Of a DNA stretch of 64,000 nt, positions 55,447 through 64,000 are shown piece after piece. How positions within the stretch are numbered: the stretch's first letter is position 1; every line of letters starts with the position of its first letter. A program made the position numbers and the translations under genes. The notes beneath the pieces are model-generated. The model made no database searches. It was not told the DNA's origin and saw only the letters and a list, made by a program, of their open reading frames with translations. Source of the DNA: Macrostomum hystrix (taxonomy: Eukaryota > Platyhelminthes > Macrostomidae); assembly GCA_950097015.1 (NCBI GenBank), contig CATNEN010000039.1:12866501-12930500 (forward strand), given 5' to 3'.

Positions 55447-58400
55447 GATAGATTTGTGCTTGTCAACTTTGTAGCATTCAGTTATATAGCCCAGTTAGGC
55501 CACCCACCAATCTATCTATCCCTGCTGATGCTGGTACATATACGACATTAAACGAAAATTAATTGTCATGCTCATGAACCCAAACTTTGACTCTCGAGTT
55601 GGGACTCGAAATACCGACCTTTCGGTCAGAATTCCGATGCCATTAACCCCTTAGGCTACAAGCTCCAAAAATGTAACATTTCAGCTCTCTTAAGCATTCA
55701 GTATACATAATAATGACAGATTAACAACTGACAAAACTCGCAGACGACGAAAGCGTCTACAATAGGGAAGAGGAGGTCAAGCCGGATGAGGCCACAGCAG
55801 CGCCACCTGCTCCAACTGCCGAACCTGAGAAGAGCACAATCATTGATGGGGAGGACGATACAGGTATGTTCTAAAATGCGCCACTTAGAAAGCATTATTT
55901 ACCTTTTAAGTTGAAATAATCAGTTTATTATCTACTGTTTTATTTTAGACACCTCCATTGAGAAGGAGACTGCACCTGACTCGAGTGAGTGTATAGCTCG
56001 TAAAATAAAGGCGTTGAGATGCTTGAGATGAAATTTTTCCATTATTTTCTTATCCCTCGTTTTCTCAAATCGCATTTTAGAAATCACTGAAGTTGGCTGC
56101 TTTAAAAACAAGGACGATAATAGAGATCTGCCCGACCTCGTCTTCTCCGGCTCTGTCACCATCCAGCTGTGCGCTAGGATGTGTGCCGAGCGGTTCTACA
56201 GGTACGCCGGACTGCAGCGCGGTACTCAGTGCTTCTGCGGCAACAGCTACGGCAAGCACGGCTCGGCAACCGACTGCAACCTCCGTTGCCGCGGTAACGC
56301 GCAGCAGGTCTGCGGTGGAAAGACAAGCATTACGATCTACACCACTGGAGTCGCATGTGAGATATGATTTCTGAGAATTTAGCTCGTGTCTTGGATTTAC
56401 ATGGTGATTAAAGAAAATATTTTTGGAAATACAGAAAAGAAAAAAATGAGGGTTTTTGAAATACAACCGTGGTCTGTCTACTGTTAAATGTATTATTACA
56501 AAGTTTCAAGCCAACATTTGCATCCGTTGCTTACATTTCTACTGCCTTGCGATCCATTTTAGGGAAGTTCACGAGCAAGGGCTGCTTCCTTGACAAGGCT
56601 TCTAGAGACCTGCCAGTACTCGGCATGAGCGGCAAGATCAGCGTCAACCGCTGCTTCAAGCGGTGCCTCGACCTCGGCTACTACTACGCCGGTGTGCAGG
56701 ACTCCATGCAGTGCTTCTGCGGCAGCCACTACAACAGATTCGGCAGAGCTGACAGGAAGCAGTGCAACCGGAAGTGCCTGGGCAATCCTAATCAAATCTG
56801 TGGTGGCCACTGGCGCAACAACATCTACAGGACCACTTTTACCAGTTAGTTCTCACAGTCGATTACTCTTCAGACGTTGGATCGTATTTAAAAATAATTA
56901 TATTTCGCAAATTTATTGCTCACAACTTCCCTTCAGAAATCTCTCGCACTGCCGTTGGCTGCTTCAAAGACTCTGCCGATCGCGATCTGCCAGAGTTCAT
57001 TAAAAAAGGAGTTATGACAGTAAATTTCTGCATCAACAAATGCTCAGAACTGGGCTACAAATATGCCGGTCTGCAGGGCGGCAACACCTGCTACTGCGGC
57101 AACAGCTACGGTCGCTACGGCAAGGGCGAAGCGAACATCTGTACCAACATGTGCTCAGGAAACAAGAACCAGATGTGCGGCGGTGCCGAGTACAACCTCG
57201 TTTTTGAGACCGGCGCTTCTGTTGGTGAGTTGGTAGCAATTAGAATTTGAAGGCCTGTTTTGTCATACCAAGAATTCCGCACCAAAAATTCATCATCGCA
57301 GTCGAGTTCGAGAACTTGGGCTGCTTCGTCGACAAGAAGAAGCGCGATCTGGCATTCCTGGCTAGCAAGAGCTCCAAGGTGAACTTGAACAACTGTCGCC
57401 ACAGTTGTCGACGCTACGGTTTCCTGTACTTCGGAGTGCAGAATGGCAACGAGTGTCGTTGCGGTAACAGCTACGGCACTTACGGATCAACGCAGAGCCC
57501 AGAGGACTGCAACATGAAGTGCAGCGGAAACAAGGCTCAGATCTGCGGCGCCTCTTTCTTGCAGAACATCTTCGCAACTGGACTGACAACCGGTGAGGAA
57601 CTTTCTAGTGAAGCTATTTTCTTAAAACTGCTAGCTTTCCTAAGTTTTACCGAATGAGGCTTATTGAAGCGTTTAGTGGGCCCAACTAACCCCCAAGCTG
57701 TGCCCAAAAATTAAAAAATAAAAACAAAATAAATAATGAAAGATAATCACACAAATGGTTGATATTGCTTGGCCTTCATTGCAGATACGATAATCATCAG
57801 CCCTGGCATCACGACTACAACATCAATCAGCGGTGATAAGGACGAGATCATCGGCGGCGACATCACTGTTATTCCGGGCAGCGGCGGTGAAAGTGGCTCT
57901 AAAATCTCCATTGAATACCTATGGACCATTGTCACATACACTGGTAAGATACGCTTTTTACCGTTCCAAAGTTCTGAATGAAGAGTTAATGAAGGCAGTA
58001 AGTCGAACCACAGAGCTGTGCATTAATTCCCAGATCTGATGCAGCTCAGCTTCGGCTGCTTCAAGGACACCGCAGAACGTGATCTGCCAGTGAGTGCGTC
58101 CATCTCTGCCAGCATGACAGTGAAGTCCTGTTTGAAGCTGTGCCAATCGAAGGGCTTCAAATTCGCCGGCCTGCAGAACGCCAAGGAGTGCTGGTGCGGC
58201 AACCAGTTTGGCAGGTTCGGCCTCGCTAAATCGGGCAACTGCAACAAGCAATGCGCCGGCGAGCCAGGAGCTGTCTGTGGCGGAGACTGGCTCAATAGCA
58301 TCTTCAGCACTTCGCTTGAGAGTGAGTTTGCATCCACCACCCGGCTTTAATAAGTCATTTGAGCTCAACTTTGGGCTCACCTTAGGTCATCTACTCCTAT

Positions 58401-58828
58401 CCGATGTTCTCAAAAAGTACTCATTATGCCTTCTACTCAAACATTAATCTGGACTCGAATCTTCTAATTTACCCTATATTTCCAGTCAGTTATCAAACAG
58501 AGCTCTGGTAGTTATGTATTTGGATAGTTTTCCTCTTCCAGTGGATCTCAAACGTGCTCTCAGTTAGAATAGTGGATTTAATATAACAAACCCAATTACT
58601 AACTTTTAAGACCTCCAAAGCGTAATCACCTACTTTACGCCCAAGACAATCATCAGTACAATCACCACCATTACCTACTATGACGAGAATGGAAATCCAA
58701 GTAAGTTTCTGTCTAAATTATAATGATTATGAATGAATTGATGAATCTAAAATCAGTATCCAAAATAATTTACAGTCTCATCCAGCTCGTCCACGACGAC
58801 ACAGGAACAGTCGTTGCCTGAGGCCTAA
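51447..58828 (+). CDS. Secreted protein with 13 WSC domains
   Basis: 22 exons: 51447-51531, 51598-51885, 51969-52253, 52372-52647, 52774-53061, 53153-53170, 53291-53323, 53410-53475, 53576-53857, 53977-54264, 54350-54637, 54745-55029, 55744-55863, 55949-55984, 56081-56356, 56563-56844, 56937-57224, 57302-57592, 57785-57943, 58034-58321, 58611-58700, 58776-58828. All introns are phase 1; 1454 residues. The protein has a signal peptide (about 1-20), then WSC domains of about 93 residues, one per exon, in groups of 4+4+4+1 split by acidic or Thr-rich linkers. Domain pattern: GCY.D...RDLP, two Cys, GYKYAGLQ, C.CG, YGRYGK, two Cys, QICGG, Y.TG. WSC domains are known in yeast stress sensors, Kremen and polycystin-1 and are thought to bind glycans. 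No membrane segment, so probably secreted (mucus, cuticle or innate binding are guesses). Confidence 0.92.
55048..55442 (+). mobile_element. tRNA-derived SINE, copy 4, with ATT microsatellite tail
   Basis: The best-preserved head: GGTGGCAGAGCGGTTATCGC (A box) and AAGTTCGATTCC (B box). The body ends GCAGCCCTCCTGCAATT and runs into about 15 ATT triplets (55397-55442), so ATT may be the element's natural tail. It sits in intron 12 of WSC gene 1. Confidence 0.9.
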
Positions 58829-60847
58829 GCAGTCTATCAGCCTGCACACGGAACTAATTTATTAAACACTGTGAAATGGTGCGTGGGATTCCTTTTGCAC
58901 TCCAATTGCTGAGTGATGGTATTATGGACATTGAATTGACACATTAAAGTAAATTGTTTTGTGATTTAACAAATATAATATATATATATATAAATTCAAG
59001 AGCAACAACATTCCGAAACAAATCGGCAGGTTGCATTGAAGTTTCATGAAAACTACAGCAAAAATGTATTCAGCGATTTCCTGCCTTCAACAACCCCCAC
59101 TCTCTCGACCATAGACTATTCCCTTTGAAAGAGTCCAGCTAAACCTACGAAAATTAATGTAAGAAAAGTAAAAGTACACTAACATTGAAATCAGAGACCG
59201 CGTTTTCTCTCATTTCATTATGGGCCCTAAAATATATTGTACAAAGTTTTCGTCTGAAATCCGGCAACAATCGAAAAAAGCCGGCAAACAATTAAATTAT
59301 TACCGCAAGTATGAATGCCGGAAACCATAGACAAAAGGGTACAATTTATTATATCGAATGCCGATGTAAATAAAAACCAAGTAAACTTCGAAACTATAAT
59401 TTGCTTTAATATAACAAAAAATGTGGTTAAACATTGTCAAAACGCCGCTGAGGGAGATAACAGGCCTGTTCAATTTACAGCTTCTCCTGCGATGCAAGTG
59501 GGCACGAAGCGCAGCATCGGCCGGTACCAACCTGCAGATTTTAAAGGTGTGATGAGGTGTGAATTAAAAAAGTAAAAAATAATACTAAACATTTTTTGCG
59601 TTTTTTTCTATAAAAAAGCTCATTAAGTTCACGAAGGAAAAACGAAAGAAAATCGATATGCTGTAATCGTACTGTAAGCGCTGTAGGAATTGCTCACGAG
59701 AGCGCTCAAAGTCGCTGGCAGCTGTTCAGGGCTCGCTGCTTTTGATCTCTCTAGACTCATGGCCCGGGGGGCGGCAGGCAACAACGGGTTTCATATTGAG
59801 TAAAGACTCCAGGCAAGTAAGCAACTCTTTTAGTCCGCGTTTGTAGTGGCAAGAATTATAAATTACCAACTAAAAATAACATTCAAATAACAAACACTAA
59901 ACTCTATGTGACTGAATGAGTTATGCAATTTTAAGTTCCATGGCTAAAATGCTTTTATTTCAAGGTTTTTAGCTTCATCATCTCGGACACATATACTTTT
60001 TAAACCTGTATTTCACTACAGGTCATTGAGTCGCATTTATGTGAAGTTCACAAAGGTAAGTTTCAGGTGTTGCTGGAGATACGAGTGTATGGGGCCAGTT
60101 TTATAAATATAAAGCCAGCTGATCTCTAGCGTATTCTATGATTTGAAGTCCTATTTTTTATATTTTGAACTGAGACACCAGCTTTGAGGTACAGACGATG
60201 TGATAATCAGACATTCACATAGACAAATGAAACAGTCAGGAGTAATTTTTAGAAAAACAAGGCTCGTTTGATCGATGTCGTATTAGCTTGAGAATGCTCC
60301 ACTACGAGTATATCAAACTCTGCTGTTTTAAGTTTATTGAAAATCGATTGGATTTCTACTTGGCCAGGCTGCAATGAACTGATGAGCAGCTATGAGGATA
60401 TTAGTCAACTGAAAAAAAACTCCAGCAAAACACCGTCCACCTGCTTTCCATGCTATATCCTCCAGACGATATGAGACAGTCTGACATTCTTTGAAACCAA
60501 CAGAGCGAGAAAAACAGATCCTCCGCCGTCCTACCCTTTGCTCACATTGAAAGAGGAAGAACTAGCGAGGACCAATTGCGATCAAAACAACACATGGTTT
60601 AAGAGTTGCAGTGGATCTTCGGAGGACAACTGGAGGTGGTCAGTATTACCCTCCACCCCTTTAACAGGGAAATATCTCAATCCTATGACTAGGAAATCAT
60701 TTCTTGCTAGCTCATAAGGTCTTCTTAAAGACAGCATAGGATGAGCAAGTCTGAGTCCGATCTATGAGTCCAGTGGGGATACAAATCCGGTTCATACCGG
60801 TTCATAAGCAGATGTTGCAGACTGTCGCACCACCCTCGAACTGGCTT
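58829..60847. other. Gap between the two WSC genes
   Basis: ATTAAA at 58943-58948, 115 bp past the stop, is a likely polyadenylation signal for WSC gene 1. A TA run lies at about 58974-58993. No exon is supported in the rest. Confidence 0.5.
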
Positions 60848-60855
60848 TATAAAAG
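60848..60855 (+). promoter_or_regulatory. TATA box of WSC gene 2
   Basis: TATAAAAG, 120 bp before the ATG at 60968, followed by a leader of about 90 bp. Same layout as the paralogue. Confidence 0.65.
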
Positions 60856-60967
60856 CAGTCGCTGAGACGTTAAACGGGGGCTAGGGCTACAAGACTTGTG
60901 ACAGTCATCTGCTTCTGTACCTTAAAAGACTTGTGTACTGCCGCCCTTTACCTTTGAAACAAACACA

Positions 60968-63953
60968 ATGCGCTCCGCCTTTAGCGTGCTAGCTGCCGTC
61001 TGCCTTCTGGCCACGATGTCCCTGCCGGATTCTGTGTTCAGTCAGGAAGACACCGCGACTGCTGCCAAACGTGAGTTTTGGGTTTAAGTCACGTCAGAGA
61101 GCATTAAGACTGGGGATAAAACAATGGATGGCTGAGCCGCATTCTCAGGGGGTCGGTGGCAGAGCAGTCTAACGCGTTTGCCTCTCGCGCCAAGGTCCCT
61201 AAGTTTGATTTCCACGGCGAGGCCACTTTCATTTGGGGCGCAGCCACAGAGAGAAGGCTTGGGGGCTTGTCGTGCAATTTACGCTCTTGATGGCCAACCT
61301 CCAAGGCACTGAATTGTACACTGACTGCCGATGAGAAATTCAGGGCAGATTTACACACCTGTGTGAGCGTGCGAGTGTGTACGGTATCTGTGTGCGTGTG
61401 TGCGCAGGAGTCAGCGACATAGGCAGAATTGCCTCCTCGCTGCCTGCAGGTCTAGTGTCACCAAATGATATGCCATTGCCCGCAGCCCCGCTGTTATATA
61501 ATATATTCTCAAGAAAATTCTTCATGCTTTTTGAAGAAAGATTATTTGCACCCACCAGTTCATCTAGTAAGCACTGCCGGTGAGATAGCAAATTAGAGTC
61601 TCACCTACCTCCCGTAGCAAGCTGAATCCCAAATCATTTTGCCTGATTACGCTTCAAGCATCCAAAAAGTTTAAGCATAATAATCGGGATACTCAAACTT
61701 TCCTCTAACAGCGCCTACTTACACCAGCCTTGGTTGCTATAGAGACACCGGTGAGCACGATCTACCCTTCCTGAGAGAGATCAAGGCCACCACTGTGTAC
61801 CGCTGCCGCGACCAGTGCCGCCAGCTGCGCTACAGGTACTCAGCTAACCAGTACTACGACCAGTGCTGGTGCGGCAACAAGTACGGCCGCTACGGCAAGG
61901 CTGTGGACGGGGAGTGCGGCCTGAAGTGCAACGCCGATAAGGAACAGGTGTGCGGCGGTGTCTGGCATCAGAATGTCTATAGCACTGGCGTCGGAGCAGG
62001 TAGTTTATTTGTCAGTCTGTTACAGAATCAGTTTTTTAGTCAGTCTGAAAACTTTTGATTTTCAATTGCTTCAGCCGCCTTGTCCATCAAGCCGCTTGGT
62101 TGCTTCGTCGACAAGCCGGACCGTGACCTGCCATTCCTCAGTGCTGGTCCGATTGATGTAAACAGCTGCCTTAAGCGATGCGCCGACCTCGGCTACAAGT
62201 ACGCCGGCCTGCAGGTAGGCGTTCAGTGCTGGTGCGGCGACAGCTACGGCCGTTACGGCAAGGCCACTGACTCCGAGTGTTCCATTGTGTGCGCTGCCAA
62301 CAGGCAGCAGCTGTGCGGAGGTCACTGGCACAGTCTTGTTTATGAGACAGGCTTCACCCGTGAGTCTTCTGCCTAAATGTCAGCGCAGTCCAAGAGCCCA
62401 TGCATATTTGCTGAACTGATTCCATTCCAGCCTCTGAGCGAGAGAACCTCGGCTGTTACGTCGACCAGGGCGTCCGGGACATGCTGGAGATTCTCCCTGG
62501 CATTGTGAGCATTGAGTTCTGCAGGCGCTACTGCTACAACCTGGGCTACAAGTACACCGGTGTGCAGTACGCCTCACACTGTTTCTGTGGCAACAAATAC
62601 GGCAGATATGGTAAAGGAGAACCTTCCACCTGCAACATGGCCTGCAATGGCAAGAATACTGAAATTTGTGGCGGGCCGTGGCGCAACAATGTCTACGCCA
62701 CTGGCAGGGAGGCAGGTAAGAACATATCATAACCTTATAGTTAAAATCTAGCGAGAAGTCAACAAGGCACAACCAAAAAAGTGATTCATAACGGTGAAGT
62801 ATTTATCAGATGCAGTCCAAAAGCAAGTAAAACTGACAACAGTTTGTGTCGTTCTCAGACGAATTCAACCTGCTGGGCTGCTACAATGACAAAGGCGTGC
62901 GCGACCTGCCGTGGCTATCGAAGGCCGGCGCCGTCACGCTTAACAACTGCCGCTTCGAGTGCGCTAGCCACGGCTTCCTATACTTCGGCGTGCAGAACGG
63001 CGACCAGTGCTGGTGCGGCAACAGCTATGGCAAGTATGGCAAGGCGGCTGACGGCGCCTGCAACCGACAGTGCATCGGCAACAATGAGCAAATCTGCGGC
63101 GGCTACTTCCTAAACAGCATCTACGCTACCAATGTACAGGCTTGTGAGTTGCGTTGCTGCTCTTTAAGTGAAGAAAGCGTCATAGTCGACTGTCAGTTTT
63201 CTCAGTTTAAACGACGTGTCGCTTTTGCGCGACACTTTCAATGGCTGCCTACAGCTGTTCTGTCCATGGACTGGGGGCTAGCACACCCACGCAAACTTTT
63301 GAATCACCTGATGGTACCCAATTCACAGCCGGGAAATCGGGGTTTGTTTCTTTCTAGAAAAGAAACAATGAAACTTGAGGAAGCAAACAACAGAACTCAA
63401 CAGACCCAATACCATGACTGCGAGATTACCACGCTTCCCTGTACCTTCACGTATCCAGCATTCAAACATTTTCAAGCGATAATGTATGAAGACATTAAAT
63501 GCATTAATGTTTCATCACTCGAGGTGACTTTTGCCCCAAAATTCATTTAGCGACATGATGTCACTATCAAATTTTAATTTCAAATTCCAGTTGAGGGCTC
63601 GGATACCGGTGAGCTCACCAATTAATCAATCCATGGTGTTATGAGTACAATTTTATTCTTTTCATACACTGTGAAGGATTACATCTTTTGGAGTATAAAA
63701 GATAGGAAAATATTTTTATTTCTGAAATTAAGCTTTGAGTACAATATCTGTGACAATTACGCAGCAATTGAATATGGCGTAATATTTTTTAATTCAAGGA
63801 TCTGACGCTCAGTCTGCTAGCGACGATAAAGGTGAGGCTAGCTGACTGTTAGTTAAACTTGAAACATTCTAAAAATGATCGCTGATATAACAATTAGCAG
63901 TATCGATTTTTCAGAGAGAGCCCTTATTCAAGGAGTGACGTCGGACACCATCG
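60968..63953 (+). CDS. Second WSC-repeat secreted protein, incomplete at right edge
   Basis: Exons 60968-61070, 61712-61999, 62075-62359, 62431-62715, 62859-63143, 63591-63608, 63799-63831, 63915-63953, then beyond the window. Signal peptide MRSAFSVLAAVCLLATMSLP, then four WSC domains, each one phase-1 exon, then three tiny linker exons. Exon sizes (288, 285, 285, 285, 18, 33, 39) closely match the first gene (288, 285, 276, 288, 18, 33, 66), and the four domains match its first four in order (e.g. LNNCRFECASHG in the fourth of both). It is a tandem duplicate; by analogy more WSC exons should follow to the right. Intron 1 holds a SINE, and intron 5 a fragment of the second SINE type. Confidence 0.92.
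61148..61497 (+). mobile_element. tRNA-derived SINE, copy 5
   Basis: GGTGGCAGAGCAGTCTAACG (A box) and AAGTTTGATTTCC (mutated B box), then the shared body ending GCCCGCAGCCCCGCTGTTAT. Intron 1 of WSC gene 2, sense strand. Confidence 0.88.
63245..63345 (-). mobile_element. Fragment of the second SINE type
   Basis: CTGTCCATGGACTGGGGGCT followed by a CACACCC block is the reverse of the 3' half of the element at 46543-46775. GATGGTACCCAATTCACAGC fits its next block weakly. It lies in intron 5 of WSC gene 2. Confidence 0.5.
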
Positions 63954-64000
63954 GTGAGTGATGAATCGGAAATTCGTAGTTGAATACTCGCGTTTCAACA

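Noticed and set aside
34926-61497. tRNA-like A and B boxes considered as tRNA genes
   Set aside because: Each is followed by the same long body, and the cloverleaf stems do not pair fully; they are SINE heads.
63144-63550. Open frame running on from WSC gene 2 exon 5
   Set aside because: The donor GTGAGT at 63144 ends the domain exactly where all paralogous exons end; the run-on crosses a SINE fragment.

Overview
This is a window of animal nuclear DNA. Its genes are split by GT-AG introns, it has TATA boxes and AATAAA-type signals, and it is rich in minisatellites, tRNA-derived SINEs and DNA-transposon remnants. The gene set (an NPY/NPF neuropeptide precursor, a centrosomin-like protein, NAXD, a mitochondrial poly(A) polymerase, a ZDHHC3/7-type palmitoyltransferase, a very long C-type-lectin receptor and WSC-domain secreted proteins) points to a bilaterian invertebrate. 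A lophotrochozoan or flatworm is my best guess, but nothing in the sequence fixes the species. I rebuilt the exons by hand from splice consensus and reading phase. Except at the incomplete 5' part of the poly(A) polymerase, every junction in the main genes keeps frame.

Layout. 1-6.4 kb: mostly non-coding, with a 16-bp and a very long 14-bp tandem array and one doubtful coding patch (2.82-3.22 kb). 6.4-7.4 kb (-): NPY/NPF-family neuropeptide gene whose intron carries a minisatellite of repeated splice-donor-like units. 8.1-9.15 kb: 47-bp array. 10.1-20.9 kb (+): a ~2885-residue centrosomin-like coiled-coil protein with two 14-residue repeat arrays. 22-24.2 kb: dead LINE, hAT-type MITE, a dispersed repeat. 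25.07-27.17 kb (-): NAXD, with arrays in its 3'UTR, in intron 1 and upstream. 28.26-31 kb (-): MTPAP-like mitochondrial poly(A) polymerase. 31-33.5 kb: AT-rich, with a possible solo LTR. 33.5-35.55 kb (+): ZDHHC3/7-like S-acyltransferase. 36.74-47.5 kb (-): one 17-exon gene for a type I membrane receptor with 12 C-type lectin domains, its introns loaded with mobile elements. 48-51.3 kb: two arrays and a SINE. 51.4-58.8 kb (+): secreted protein with 13 WSC domains. 60.97 kb to the right edge (+): a tandem paralogue, incomplete.

The neighbouring genes do not form a pathway, except that the lectin receptor and the two WSC genes all make carbohydrate-binding secretory or surface proteins side by side, with the lectin gene divergent from the WSC pair. 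The most striking feature is how closely the minisatellites touch gene landmarks: a 5' splice site in the NPY gene and in the DHHC gene, a 3' splice site in MTPAP, the stop codon in NAXD, and in-frame coding arrays in the centrosomin-like gene.
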